Assembly: GCA_012295275.1 (NCBI GenBank)
Contig: CM022670.1
Coordinates: 32,387,938 to 32,451,937, forward strand
Length of the DNA stretch: 64,000 nt
Reading direction: 5' to 3'
From: Chrysomallon squamiferum
Lineage: Eukaryota > Mollusca > Gastropoda > Neomphalida > Peltospiridae
Positions 12,275-26,649 of this stretch are shown here, piece by piece. Numbering within the stretch: the first letter of the stretch is position 1; each line of letters starts with the position of its first letter. Position numbers and translations under genes: made by a program. Under the pieces are notes generated by a model. It was not told where the DNA came from. It searched no databases and saw nothing but the letters and a program-made list of their open reading frames with translations.

Positions 12275-12545
12275 TTTTTCATTTTATTATTTTGATTTTG
12301 TTTTAAAACTGTTAGTTTCATTTTAATATTTTTATTTTGTTTTGAATCTACCCTTTTCATTTTAGTATTTTAATTTTATTTTTATTATTACCATTTTCAT
12401 ATATTGTTTTTTGTTTTTGTTTTAAAATAAGGAGTTTCATTTTAATATTTTTATTTTGTTTTAAAGTTAATTTGTTTTAAAATTAATTTTATTGTTAGTA
12501 CTTAGATTTTGTTTTAAAATGATCATTTTATTTTAATATTTTGAC
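12275..12545. repeat. degenerate T-rich tandem repeat, about 50-60 bp unit
   Basis: TTTCATTTTAATATTTTTAT followed by TTTGTTTTAAAA recurs about five times with varied linkers. Copies are diverged and spacing is irregular. Confidence 0.6.
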
Positions 12546-13654
12546 ATAGTTTGTCAAGTTTCTTACTGTAGTGGGAATGTAAAAAAACCATTATCAACCT
12601 TCTAATAATGAATTAATTTTATATATATGCTGGATTCTTCTTTCATTGTAAATATATGTATTATGTCATATAACCCTTCAAAATACACAGTTACAACAAG
12701 ATCTCTTGTGTGTTGTACCATGATTTAGTAGTGAAGAACATTTCTTCATTTACTTCCAGGTTTAAAAAACCCATTATAATGTACATTTTGGATCATTGTT
12801 TTCATTCTTGAGATCAGCTCATTTTTGATCCGTGGTAGGAAGAGGTCATATGATTAGACTTGAAAATATTTTCAATTTTATGTTTGAGTGTTTCAGATAA
12901 CAAATAGATGTTTGTGTAATACCAGCTACAATGTTAACTGTTTATTTCTGGGGTTTTCCTCTGAAGGGTGACATTTTACAAGAAGCATGGATTATCACAT
13001 CATGAATCTGCTGAAGGGCAAACACTTAATGTCTAATGAATCCACTTCTGTTTGGAAGAATCATCTGCCATTACTGAACTGACCAGTCAATACAGATAAT
13101 TAATGATTTTTTCTGTTGTACTGGTTCCAGGGCTGCTCGTATTTGGCATTTTTCTGTCTGGACTCTTCTGTGTTAACAGTTTAATAATCTGTTTTCATTT
13201 TCTAAAATTGTACCTTATACACTGAAAGATCCCTATAAAAGTGAACTTAAAACTTATACTTCTAATCTCTGAAATATCCATTCAAGTTTGAAAAGAAATG
13301 CAGATCTTTACAGATGTTATTATTAATGTATGTGTGTACTCTGTTGTTGTGTATATGCATATAAATGTGTATAAGTAAATACATGTGTATAGATTAACAA
13401 TATAATATAAAAAGCCACAGTATAAAAACTGCTGGTATGAATGTATTATTATTAATATTACTGTTACTGAGAAAAACATTTGTAATAAGACAGATTTTGA
13501 AAATAAAGAATTTCTTTTCAGTATATTTATATAATAAAATAGATTTATCAGAACTTATTTAATTGGTTAGGTAGGTTTAGGACAAAACTGTTTGTAATAT
13601 GCACACAAAATATATATACAACAATCTTTAGTATGCTTTATTGTTCAACTGATC

Positions 13655-13910
13655 ACAAATTTACATTAAAATTCTTATCAAGTTCATTTGGAGTTAGTAA
13701 CTTTAAAATAATGTTTTCTATTAACTTAAACATTTTGCATTAAAATTTTTAACAAAATCATTAGATCTTATTAACTTGAAAATATTTACATTAAAAATCT
13801 TACTAAGTTCACTAGTTCTTATAAACTTAAACAAAATTTACATTGAAAATCTTATATAAACTTTAAAAAATTTTCATTAAAAATCTTCATCAGTTCTTAT
13901 TAACTTTAAA
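13655..13910. repeat. degenerate tandem repeat, about 60-bp unit
   Basis: Four to five imperfect copies share the order TTTACATTAAAAATCTTA, CTAAGTTCACTAG, then TTCTTATTAACTTAAA. They are strongly AT-rich and diverged. Confidence 0.65.
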
Positions 13911-14573
13911 TGTTTGTTTCTTTATTTATTCAGACCTTTTAAATAATTATCCCTGATGTAAAATGTACTTTAAAAAAAAAGAATAATTACACATTACTTG
14001 TAAATATTTATGTAATATTGCATTATACATGACTTTACTTGTATTGTAGTGATTAAATTCTTGAGATAGCAGCAAATAGCTTGCCAGATGTTTGTAGTCT
14101 GATATTACAAACCACTGTTAACCTGGCCTTCGGTTTAAATATTGTTTGCACACACACACTTACCTCTGTCGGCCAAATTAATGTTAATGACACCTTTTTC
14201 TGGCTTTTATGTGTCAAGGTGGGGAAAAAAGTTACTGTTTATAGATTTTTCAAATGTCTTCAAATGCATTTATCTTCTTTTAATTGCTTTGAAATTGTAG
14301 TGTCGTAATATTTACATATTTTTAGGTATAATGTTTATATTGTGGTCTTGTTATTGAATTAAATCAGCCAAAGAAAATGAATGTGATTTGTTTGTTTTCA
14401 ATTTTTTTTAAAGAAAGATAATAAAAGAGAACGTAACTGAAACCAAGTAGGTTGAAACTCATGCAGAATATAGCTGAATGACAGAATGTTTTTCTCAAAT
14501 ACACAGAAACAGAAAGTAGATACACACACATTTTTTTTTTTTTTCCCAAACATATAAGGTAAAAAGTGAAAGG

Positions 14574-14621
<48 letters not shown>

Positions 14622-14720
14622 AATAATTATAATAAAACAACAAAAAATATAATAAGTAAATAAAACAATAAATAATAATAATAATAATAATGATTATAAT
14701 AATAAAATAACAAAAAATAA
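14574..14720. repeat. (CAA)n followed by (AAT)n
   Basis: An uninterrupted ACA/CAA run of about 47 bases at 14574-14620 passes into AAT-rich DNA to about 14720. The antisense frame with a poly-Cys run is a direct translation of this repeat and was not annotated. Confidence 0.95.
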
Positions 14721-16529
14721 AGACAGAAAAAAGTAAATAAACAAAAAATGATAATAAGGTCACAATATAAACAATAAAAACAATAAAATAAATAAAAAGT
14801 ATAAAAGTAAATATAATAAATAATTAAATAGTAACTAACAATTTTAAACTTAAATTAATAGAAATCTAATATTTTTAATTTTCTAGTTGAGAAAAACAGT
14901 AAATCTTTGGCAGTTTGATAATGTTCATGCAGCTCTGAGTACAACATGAGTATAAAATGTTAATGGCAACAGTCTAACTCTAGTTTATTCTACTCTTAAT
15001 AAGTGAATCCTGGATAATACTGAAAGTAAATTTCTTGTACTGACCAAAATAAATCTCATGCTGATATTGAATGTGATTCTTTATTAGTTAACTTTTATTG
15101 TGACAGCAGGCATGCAGTAGACCACCATTTAAAATCATCCAATTATTCATTATGATTCTGCTATTTTGTATCAAAAACCAAGTATTCTTTATTACTGTAT
15201 ATCTTCTCTTAAAACAGTTTTATTTATAAATCCTGTATTATAATGCTGATGTTTTTACTTCCAATTTATTCTACTCTTTGCAAATATCTGAATTTCATTG
15301 TTTCTTCTCTCATCACACACAAAACACACACACACACACACACACAAGGGGAAATAACACACCCACCTATAGATTCTATTTCTCAAAAAAACTTGTGACA
15401 AATACAGTTTATGATATATATATATATATATAAATTTTCTGGATAGTTACTTTTCTTATTTCCTTTTCTTTTAATTTAAAAAAAATTTAAAAATATATTT
15501 ACCTCTTGCCCTTTTGATAGCTCTGTTGTCATGACAGACTTCTTAATTGACTTCATCTGTTTCTGTGATCAGAAATGTCCTGGGGAGTGTATGTAATGTG
15601 TATATATAATAATAATAAATTACACTGGATGGAATAAACTCAGTAACCTAATAGTTACAGCGTCATCATTTGCTATTTCTGGGCATGTAAGATGTGTGTC
15701 GTGTTGCAGGCATCCAAGTTTCTTTTTCACTTCTGTATCTTCTGGCAGAAAAAGACAAAAATTCTATAGACAGATATAAATTGCGAGTGGAAATTTTTCT
15801 CCTTCATTTTAAAGACTTTTTTTCTTTTATTAGCAGATATTAAATTTAAACTGGCTGATGTGGTAGACTGCTTATATTTCCAGTTCTGTATATGTTCCTA
15901 ATATCTGTGGTAATGCAGATATTTTCTTCACATTTTTCTTCTTAATCAATGAGTGTGTATGTCTGTGATTGAACATTTACTAAAAAACCCATTATTATCA
16001 AGTACAAATCTAAAATAAATGTCAACAGTGGGAATTGTGGTATTATCTTAAAAATGTTTATAATGAAAAATGAATTTTGAAATTTAAGCAGAATTTTTTG
16101 TTGTTGTTTGTTACTTTTTTAACTTACTGATTATTGTTTCTGAAAATAGAGTTTGATAATATTTGAAATTAATACAGTAAGAATCAATATTAAATTTAAA
16201 AAAAAAGAAAGAAGAAAAGTAAAATAAAGAATTGAAATAAAATTAAATTAAAAGAAAATAAATTTAAATTAAATCAAAATAAAATGAAATTTAAAGACAT
16301 ACAGAAATAATAAACTGAAATCAAAATAATTTTTTTCATCAGCAGTTCAGTAGAATTTGTTTTCAAATATTATTAATTAATAAAAGCTTCTAAATAAAGG
16401 TTACCATGTTTTACAACATATGTTTTTATATTTTTGGCAGGGTCATTGAAAATCACATTCCAACCTTCACAGATATCATAAGATAGCAACCAGTTATCAC
16501 ACACACACACACACACACTAATTTATACG
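14721..16529. other. AT-rich non-coding DNA
   Basis: Nothing coding is supported. Short CA tracts lie at 15325-15347 and 16499-16519, a TA tract at 15417-15432, and an A-rich tract of AAATTAAAAT words at 16195-16300. Confidence 0.55.
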
Positions 16530-16665
16530 TGAAAATTCACAAAACTGTATTTGAAGCTGTAAATTTACTATACTTGATTTATATATACCTGTTAGTTTAC
16601 TATACTTGATTCATTTAAACCTGTAAGCTTACAAAACTTGATTTATTTAAATCTGCTGTAAAATA
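16530..16665. repeat. short tandem repeat, about 38-45 bp unit
   Basis: Three to four imperfect copies carry CTGTAAATTTACTATACTTG followed by ATTTATTTAAAC. They start near 16556, 16589 and 16620. Confidence 0.7.
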
Positions 16666-18575
16666 AATAAAAATATAATACCTAAACATTGCATGACTTG
16701 TAACACATATATTTTTAACAACATCTTCAACACATTTATATGATATTTTGTATGATGTGTAAACCTAATTTATGTTTAATGTCACCAGAGAATTAAAACA
16801 AATATTTAAATATGGAAATAAAACACAATCTTGGCTACACTAAGCCAACATGGATCTTCTGTAGGCTGTTTACATATTTAGCAAACCACATGCTAAGGGC
16901 TGGAATGGGGAAAAAATAGATATATGAAAAATAAAATAAGATATATTTTTATATTTAATATCTTTTTACATCAACTATACCATTACAATAAATAAATTAA
17001 TAAAATATTTCTTTTAAAATGTAAAAGTCTTTATTTTTTTTTTTTAAATAATCACAAAGTTATTTCTTTATCTAGAATAATGAAGTTCATTATTTCTGAA
17101 ACTTTATATGTTCAATATTATCAATAAAAAGCTACCTAATACAGTTATATGTCGGGCATCTGACAAAGGTGACATTTTGTCACAATATTTTGTCATGTCC
17201 TTCTAGATACCATTAAATCCATTAAAAGAATTGCAGAAGACAAATAAATAAAGTTAGTTAATAAATCATAGTTTTGATTATTATTCGGTGAAAAAACAGT
17301 TGTTTATAATTATTGTTTACGAACTATTTTAGACAGATTGAATGTAACCTTATTGGATTTTTAAAAATATTTATTTTTTTACTAACAACTTTTGACAATC
17401 TGGATAAAACGTGGGATTTTTTGTTTTAAATGTATAATTTTTTTACAAACAGTGCACAAAATGATAATAGTACCCAATGTCATCAGACTGTTTTATATGG
17501 GGATTAAGCATAGATTGACCACAATTAACATTCAGCATTAAAGTTATTATGATTGTTGTTTTGTTTTTTATATTTTTGTTATAGTATTTTACTATGCCAA
17601 TACTTAAAATTTGGCTTGATGTAAAGCAAAGGCATTTGCTTGCATTTCATTGATTTACAGTTTAATATTTATTGTGGGGGTTTTCTGATTGTTATAAATA
17701 CTATCAGCATACTTGTAGAAATAATACAGAAATCCTTTAATTTATCAAATATTTAAAAATAATTCTCTTATTTAGAACCTACCAAATCCTCAAAACTGGA
17801 AATTAATTCAGCATGTGGATGAAAGTCACTGATTCATGTGTGTTTGTTAAAAACTAAATGTTAAATCAAGTTAGAAATAATAAAGAAATAAGATCAGTTA
17901 AAATAAAGATGATAAATAGCAGAAGAGAAATATAAAATTATAAATAATAGAGTGATTAAATAAAATAACAGATAATTTCTAAAAACAGTTATCATGTTGG
18001 AATTTAATAATTAATTAACTTGCAAGATATTGCCTGCATATTTTTAGATATCTGAAAATCAGTTTAGTTAGAATCATTTTTAATTTCTTTATCTTTTCAG
18101 TGTTTTTGTTTTTTATTTGAACTCTAAAATTCATTTATTTTTATTTTCATTATTTTTCCATAAGACTTTAATTTTTTTTATTTAAGTTGATGCCTGATCT
18201 GCTACTACTGAAATGAGAAATTCATTTATGTTAATTTTGTTGAAAATTATTCATCCCAATCTGATGGTGTATTTACACTGCATTTTATATATTTACAATA
18301 CTGATAAGTAAGTCAAAATATTTAAATTTAATGCAATAGCTTACTGATTTAACGTAAAGAAAATAAAATTTAATGTTAAAATAAGTAAGTAAAAGGTATA
18401 AACATATGTTTTATATAAAACATGCCAGTGTGTAAATGAAATAAAAACTGAACAAGTGAAAATAAAACATTAACATATAAAAACAACTGTGTATGATTAT
18501 GTGTGTATGTTTATGTGTGAACATATGTTTATATATGCTTAAATACACATGCACTTTGTTATATTCTGTATGCCT

Positions 18576-18577
<2 letters not shown>
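16666..18577. other. AT-rich non-coding DNA
   Basis: I see no gene, transposon end or ordered repeat beyond A/T homopolymer runs. Confidence 0.5.

Positions 18578-18625
<48 letters not shown>
18578..18625. repeat. (TG)n microsatellite
   Basis: An uninterrupted TG run of about 48 bases. The flanking sequence to 18700 is TG/TA-rich. The frame on the - strand with a poly-Thr-His run is its translation. Confidence 0.95.
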
Positions 18626-18627
<2 letters not shown>

Positions 18628-19018
18628 GTGTGAATAAAACTATGTGCATATGAGTATGCATGCTTTTATGTGAGTATGTGTTATATACATTTAAGTATAC
18701 ATAAGTATATAAATTCATTCTGAACACACACACACCAATGTATATGTTTATGTTCATAGGTGATAAAGAAATATGAGATGAAGTTCTGCATTTGTCAGAT
18801 AACTTTAAAAATGGTGTAAAACATAAAATCATTTGTATGGAAACGAAGATCATGTTCTTTAATTATCTCTATCATCTAAACAACACCTGTATTCTGTACC
18901 TGACACTGGAGTTGCACTACTGTAATAGTTATGTTGATGATTTCATTTTTATTATTTTCTTCAAAGAACAAGCTGTTGCATTTATGAGAATACATACATG
19001 TGTTGTTGGAAGGATCTT

Positions 19019-19022
<4 letters not shown>

Positions 19023-19059
<37 letters not shown>

Positions 19060-19086
19060 GAGAGAGAGAGAGAGAGAGAGAGAGAG
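19023..19086. repeat. compound (TA)n-(GA)n microsatellite
   Basis: A TA run at 19023-19055 joins, through ACATAG, a GA run at 19059-19086. Another CA run lies at 19300-19323. Confidence 0.95.
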
Positions 19087-19323
19087 CAATTAAAATAGTG
19101 GCAATTAAAAACAAAATTTAAATACATTTTCAGAAAAAATTTAAAATGAAATAAGTTAGAATAGTAGAATGCTACAAACATGCCCTAGACATACATAAAC
19201 TCGCACACATACACATGTATGTTTGTCTGTATATAGGTGTAAGTACATAGGTATTTTTCATGCATATATTTACACACACATGTATACACTTGGACTAGTA
19301 CACACACACACACACACACACAC

Positions 19324-22300
19324 CAAATTTCTCATAAATTTCTTTTTGCTCACAATTTTCACATTCATTTTATTAATATGACAGGTGATTTCAACTTCTC
19401 CATTTGATCAGAAAGCCCGTTTTTCACAAACTGAGGCAAGTAGCTAGCTGTGTGATTGATCTGCCTCAGTAGACCCATTAAATTATTTCCTGTTCTTGCC
19501 AAAGCTCTGCTGACTGGTATGTCAAAGATGTGATATATCAAAGAGCTTGTGCACAAAAAGCCATGGTATGAAATTTAATTATAATCAGTGATGACAGAAC
19601 CTTAGAAGTTGATATTTAGAGATAACTAACTTTGTAACAGCCAGAGATTTTTATTTGAATTTCATAAAATTCTGACATCACTGTAACCCTGTGGCTGACA
19701 CAGCTGTGGCTGGTTACACTGGTCAGCGCCATGGTTACCATTTCTCAGACATTGTGTTTCTTGTTTATAAATAATTTTGACCTCAGAAGGTTAAGATTTT
19801 AAAATAACTCATAAAGACAAAAGTCCTGTGTTCATCCTCTAGGGAAATCCATGCTTCCATCAAAGTCTTTTAAAGGAAAAACTTGTGAAAAAATTTAATA
19901 AATGTCTGCAGTAACAAGATGTGTCTTGAAGATTACATAGGAAGAAGATGAATGAATGCTGTTAGAAGATATTTAGTGGGACTGATGGAATAACCTAGCA
20001 AAAGAATGTTTAAATGGGTTTCAGAATCTTCCCCTTGTAAAAGTGAAATGTAATTTTCAGTGAATTTTATATAGCTTGTCACATGATACAGAGAAAAAAC
20101 AAAGATCAGTAGTGTGTATATGTGTGTGTATGTATAAATTTAAAATAAAAAAGAAAGTATTTTTGAATGGCATTTGATAAATCTTCCCGTCAGAGAATAT
20201 CTTGAATAAAGAGCAAAAACCAGTAGTATCTTTCATTCATGTTTGAAAAACCATCAAATGACACTGGCTAGAGTGGGAAATAGTCTAATGGGTTACCTAA
20301 TAAGAAATGATCTTGTGCCCAGCAATATCTCAGCCAAGGCCTCTGACCACTAATCTATAGCCAGTTTTGATTAATTTATTTGATACAAAAATGATATAAT
20401 AAAAATTCACTGAATGATTTTTTTTATTTTTATTTATTTATTTTTTTATTATTATTATTTTTTTTTTCAAAAGTCTGACAGAGATTTTTGCATTTAACAG
20501 AATATATCTATGCATCTTGGCTTCCTTTTGACATTTTAATTTAGGATTCAGCTTCTGGGTTTGTGGCAAGATCAGTTATTTTGTTTCCTGTTCATTTCAT
20601 TTACAGATAACAGTTTATCTTGCTATTATCCTTTAAGTTTTTTTATTTTTTGCTTCTTTTTTTTGTGCAGTCTTTAGTTCAATTGGCTATAAAACCAATA
20701 ATTTTATTTTCAAATCTTATCATTTTTAAATTATATTTTATGAATCACAAGTACTGTTTTTAAAATGTTTTTCTTAAGATATTTAAACCCATTTTATATT
20801 ATTGAAAACTTAAGTATAGTGCAATGATTTGCCAGTATTGGCTTTTTCAATTAGATTGCCAGACCATAGATTGTGTTCATAACAGTTTCCTCGTACTGAC
20901 TTTTTAAAGTATTGTAATGGAAGAAATTTTATCTCAGATATAATTGACATTATAAAATACTTTGTGAAAATTGATCTTTTTTTAAAGTATCCACATGTGA
21001 ATAGTGTTTAGAATAGTGCAAGTACATGAAAAACTCCAAATCCTTTAACACATCCCAGTATAGATTGGAAGAGATTTCTATGGTTTTTTTAATAGGATGG
21101 TTTTAATTTAAGAAAGCTGTTTAAAGTGTGTGAAATACTGCACCACTGCATCTCCAAGGAATTGGTCCATATTAAAAGTGCTTTGACTAGCTGCCAGAGA
21201 TGTCATTCTATTAGATATATTTTGATACATTACTGAAGTAGATTTCATCCTTTGATTGAAAGATTGTGTCTAAAGAAATGACTCAGTTCTCATTGACAAT
21301 AATTCATAGGTTAATTAATATATAAATAATAACAATAAATAAATTAATATGTAAGTATTACTGCAGCAGCAGTGTAATAATGATAAACAGTGCCACCACA
21401 CGGTTTCCTTTTTTTATTTAGCTTTTGAGAACTGCTTAAGTATCGTTTCTATCTTGACTACAACCCAAGTGCACAAATGATTATGGGAGAAAAATACATT
21501 TAAAAACATGATAAAATACAAGGCATTATTAATATCTGGCACAGGTGTGGAGGCCGCCATCTTGGATTAACAAATTTAAATATAGCGTGTTCCAGAACAT
21601 TTTATAAATATTTCTGATAGTAGTTTGAAATGTTTATTCAAATTGTGCACTGACAGAAATTGACATTATAAAGATGTTTTATAAAGTTAATATTAAAAGA
21701 TTCCTAGGACATAAACAATTCATTGAATTATCATCAGCTTTGGCATTTCCAGGTGAACTCTGAATATATAAATATTTGGTAAAGTTACATTCCACTTGTT
21801 CTTAGCTTTTAGATGATTGATAAACAGCTAGTATAGACCAAACTAGCCAAAAGTTAGAATGTTTTTGTGTATTCGCAGTTTGCTTTCAGCAGATAATGCT
21901 GCTGTTAAAAGGACATGAATAAAACATGTTTTATTATCATTTATACTTACTTTAAAAAAAACACCCATTATGTCAAAACATTACATATTAAATTACATAA
22001 CAAATTAATTTTTGAAAAATGGATCCATTTATTACTTTTCTTCAGTTTTGCATTGTGCACATCACATAAACCTTTCATATGTCCTTTCATATACCATTTG
22101 CTTACAAATAAAACTTATATGTAAAAATATATATTATATTCTTACATAATATATTCTGTGTAGACAGATAAAAAAAGGATAAAACAAAGTATAACAGTGA
22201 AAAAAAAAAAAAAAAAAAAAAAGAAGAGTAAAAAGAAAAATAAGGCTCATCCCATCATTCACCTGTTACATATATAAAAAAGTAATTCAGAATTAAAATC

Positions 22301-23157
22301 GTTTTTTTTAAATAAAAAAAATATTTTTCTGAATCAGTTTTAATTTTTTTTTTTTAATGTTCTTTAGAAGGTGAGTCTAGGAAAATTATGATTGGAATGA
22401 CAACTTAGTTTTGTAATAAAATATATATTCTTGTAGATCTAAGTATGAAATTTCTTGTGATGTGCCTAATCTTGCTTTCAAATCAAAATGGCTTCATGTG
22501 CATTTTTTCTGTTACATTTTTGCAATCACATGTTAGACTGCTATCTTGGTAAAACCATATGGTCTCTCTGTCCTTTGTGGTATTTAAATTATATTAAAAA
22601 AAACTGCTGATGTTTTGCATTGATAATAATAAATATTTATAGCTGAATATGGTGTGTTATACTTGACATTTGTCACATTTAAAATTTTAAATTTTTGTTA
22701 TCACAGATGTGTTGTATATTTTTGTCATGTATTTGAGTTTGTTTCTTTGAAGTTTAATAATTTATATTTCAGTGTACACTGTTTTTGTCATAATTTATTT
22801 TTTAAGTGTATTAGTAATCAAATATATTTCTCATATTTCTATATATAAGAGATAATATATATTATTTGCATGCATGCATTAAATGCATTATACATATACA
22901 TATCACATAAGTATATATAAACACATATACATACTACAGACATATATAAATATATTACATGCTTTACATATATCCATGCATATATTACAAACATTGGATT
23001 GAAACAAAAATACGTAGTGTTTTTCAGTAGGTATTGTTTGAGCATGACTAAAATATATAACATGTATGCTGAAAGGTTAACAAAATGGCACATGTTTAGT
23101 TGAATAAATCTGTGTTCAAATATCTGAATATTTCTTTTATTCCAAACCAGTGCATAC

Positions 23158-23159
<2 letters not shown>
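19324..23159. other. non-coding DNA of mixed complexity
   Basis: No gene is supported. The stretch 19380-20380 is less repetitive than average and contains a 63-codon - strand frame (19365-19556) with mixed composition but no family resemblance or splice signals I trust. T-rich tracts lie at 20420-20470, poly-A at 22200-22222 and TA/CA-rich DNA at 22845-22990. Confidence 0.5.
21553..21565 (+). promoter_or_regulatory. YY1-type motif GCCGCCATCTTGG
   Basis: GCCGCCATCTTGG matches the classical YY1 site core (GCCGCCATYTTG). It is conspicuous because it is GC-rich in very AT-rich surroundings. No exon or CpG-rich island is visible beside it, so it could be a distal element, part of a degraded repeat, or chance. 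Confidence 0.3.

Positions 23160-23204
<45 letters not shown>
23160..23204. repeat. (CA)n microsatellite
   Basis: A CA run of about 45 bases, followed by a TA/CA-rich segment to 23260. The 141-codon - strand frame over it is low-complexity Val-Cys-Tyr translation. Confidence 0.95.
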
Positions 23205-23206
<2 letters not shown>

Positions 23207-23260
23207 ACAAACATGCATATATATATATATACACACATGTACAAACATGCATGCATAAAT

Positions 23261-24669
23261 ACATACAACACTGACTATTACTTTACCACTGCCACACCCT
23301 AACAGTAATAAAAATGCTTATCTTTAAAAGTGTTCATAGCATAAACAGATTTGTGTTTTTATTACTTACACTTTGGATATCATATGAAAAAAAAGACAGA
23401 AACAATCAATCTCATTTGTTATTAATTTAACAGAATGTACAATATTTGTATTATTTAATTTTTTTAATAACATCCAAAATATTAATAAACATCATACAAA
23501 TAAATTTTATTATTTAAGAAACAAAAACAACAACAATGTACCCTTTGGATGGCTTCTACCTAAAATGTTCTCTAAATGTAGTCCCTGATCTGTAAGTAAT
23601 CTTTCATTATGATTCTATAGGTGTTGAACACTGAAAAAAAGTATTTTGTGAGTGCAGTTATAATCTCTTACACGTCCAAGTTCTCTTCAAATAAATAATA
23701 AAAGCCAATACAAGGGACTTCAAAAGTAATTTATCAGTGTGGGTATAACCACCTGAAGGGAAACATCTGAAGTTTAACAGAGCCAGACAATATCAGTTCA
23801 TTGTACTGGACTGATGAAAATATGTGCACTTGAGATTTTCTTATAATTTGGTTTATTGTGACAAATAAAGCGGTCACCAAAGGTACAAGGGAAGTCACAG
23901 ACATGAGCACTTGACTGTCACCAAAGTACTAATTGTCATCCAGCAGGCTAAATATAACATAGAAACATCACCAGTTTTCTCCAAAGCCTTTTCAGATATT
24001 CAATGTTTCTTTACCAAAAAATGTCACAAAGTAATAATTCAACTCTATACCTTAGAGGAATTAAATATATACCTCCCAAATCTCTGAAACACCATGCACC
24101 ATTAAATTAAACAAATATTAAATGTAAATTAAATGGTTAAATGAAATATATTAGCATAAATTAAACAAGTTTATTAATAGAGGCTGCATCAGTTGTACCA
24201 GATTATTCATTTTAAAAAAGACTGGTTCGTATTTTACCTGGTTCCTATTTTACCTGGTCCAAAAGAGGTTTCAGTGTATGGAAAATAGACCATTCACCTG
24301 AATAGTTATCTTTAAACAATGCCCACTCCAACCAGATCTGCACAGTTTTTTTTTTTTTAATCTATGGGAAGGTGCATATTTACATAATCTGTTGCTGCTT
24401 TTTGAAGAAAAAAGAAGCTCACTGAATGTTTGCAGAAGATTTCTGTTTTATTATCTGGGTTATCAGAAGATTTTTGTAATATGTCTTGTGTAAAGCATCT
24501 ATTAAGAATGTATTCAGTAAATCATTAAATAAAACATTTATTTCAGGTTAATCTATATGAATATGATTTATATATATTTATAGTGTGATATAATTTACTG
24601 CTAGATACATTTTGAAAAAAGGATATAAAAAAATAAATAAATTGTTCTGTCTGAAAAATAGTTTGAAAT

Positions 24670-24700
<31 letters not shown>

Positions 24701-26649
24701 CCCATTATTCTGCTGATGTGTTCTAAATTCATTATAATACTGTTTATATATATATATATATATATTTTTTTTTTATAAACCTATAACAACTGTTACATTA
24801 ATGCATGCTATATAGGTAGCATGAAATTATTTTATGTGTGTGGTTTTTTCTTTTCTGTGTATGTAATTGCACATAACAGTCACCTGTCATTAACAGGCAC
24901 TTTTGACAGGTCCCCTGACTCACTGCTGTATACAATTTAAACTGTATGTGAAATTGGAAATGTTTTTCTCATGATTGTTTTCTAGATGCACACAATTGCT
25001 ACTGTAAACTACTAATAATGATATGTTGTATAACCTGGTCCTTTCAAAATTAATTTCTTTTGACATATTTTCATGGAAGATGTTTTTGTCTACAAGTGCT
25101 GCAGTTCTGTTAAAATTACCATTATGGATATAGATCCACAGAAAACCAATGCATTTAAGGAAATGTTTCTTACTGGCAGTGAAAAATTAAGTCTAATTGT
25201 TATTGAAAAGACTATTATGAAATAATAATAATAACAACAGTGACAATGATAATAATAATAATAATGATGATGATGAGCAATATGATCTCTTCATTACTTA
25301 ATATCATCATTAATAACATAAAATTTAACTATCGTAGAAGATGATAAAAATGTATGATATGCTAGATAGAGATTGTTATAAATCTGCTAGTAAGGTCCAT
25401 TAAGAGTAGTTTACTAGAGGAGAGTGATAAACGAAGCTATGGAGGTCACTATTATACTCTGGAGGTTAATTAAAACAACAAGGGAAGTGGGGTGCTGTGT
25501 CTTGAAAGAAAATACAACTGTGGCTTGAGAGATTAGAGGATCAATTCCCCTTAGTGTGTTTAGCTATGTATGTCTGTCTATCTGTCTGTCTCTGTATGTC
25601 TCCTTTGTTACTACTGATAAAAAATCTGTGGTGGTCACTGGTTTCTTTTCGTAATAAATATATTAAAAACATGTTAGTGAAATTAACATTAAAAAGAGGT
25701 GTTTTTTCTTTTTTGTAGTTGTATATGAATGTGCATACATCAGCAGGTGTTAAAATAGCTTCACATTTATGCAGAGATCAAAGAAACATGAAAGGTTTAA
25801 ATAATAGCTGTACCTATTCAACCAAGTAGTATGGTAATTAGATTAGAATTGATAAACATGACTTCTGATATTAAATGTTGTTTAATGCATATGTAATATT
25901 TTAATTATTAATTTGTAAAAAAAAAATAATATTGATTGTAATATTGGCTAAAGGAAAGATTATTCAAGGTAATCTAATTTTTGTGAGAAAAAAACACCAC
26001 CTTTATAATTATTGTTTCTAATTTCATATGAATTGGATATTCCAGCAAATCACAGAACCAGTCTGATGCAGATTTTTGCATTATGAATTCATTACTCAGT
26101 CCGTTGTGGATTTTCACACATATTACTACTATTAATTCTTTCTTGTTTTATGGATAATAATAGAAGAAGAAGATAATAGAAATGTAAAGAATTATAGCCC
26201 ATCAAAATTTTCCTTAACATGTATCCCAAGTTATTTTGGAATTGTAATATATGTTTATTCCATCAAACAGAAGCAGATACATTTCTGCATTAATTTCTAA
26301 ATCATGACATAAAGGGTACAGGTAAAATGTTTTTCAATAAGAAAACCAGTTCACAATCATTACAAAAACTGTGTATTTCTGAAAAGGTCCTTATGAATGA
26401 CTCTTGTAGATTCAAATCTCAATTATATATTTTTTACAATCTTGATCATGTGATTGTGAAGAGAAATACCAACAATTGATTATTTCTGATGAAGACTAAG
26501 ACTGGTATATTGGTTTATTTTATGAATGTTTTGAAAATCTGATATTAATAGAGAAGTGATCATATCACTCTCAAAGGGTGTGTCCCATGAAATTCTAGGA
26601 TCTAGGTAGATATTTGTGATGATAAAAAACTGATTATCTTAAGAGCGGA
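23261..26649. other. non-coding DNA between microsatellites and the satellite array
   Basis: No gene is supported. Noted contents: a 17-bp direct duplication at about 24225-24262 (TATTTTACCTGGTTC twice), a poly-A run of about 27 at 24674-24700, a TA run at 24746-24764 and AAT/GAT triplets at 25220-25275. The remaining DNA is of ordinary complexity with no recognisable transposon. Confidence 0.5.

Noticed and set aside
14364-14763. 121-codon - strand frame with a poly-Cys run
   Set aside because: Direct translation of the (CAA)n/(AAT)n microsatellite.
19365-19556. 63-codon - strand frame with mixed composition
   Set aside because: It looks more protein-like than most, but I could not place it in a family or find convincing splice sites. 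Left as non-coding.
22839-23264. 141-codon - strand frame, the second-longest open frame in the window
   Set aside because: Its core is translated (CA)n, and the rest is AT-rich with no domain or splice signals.
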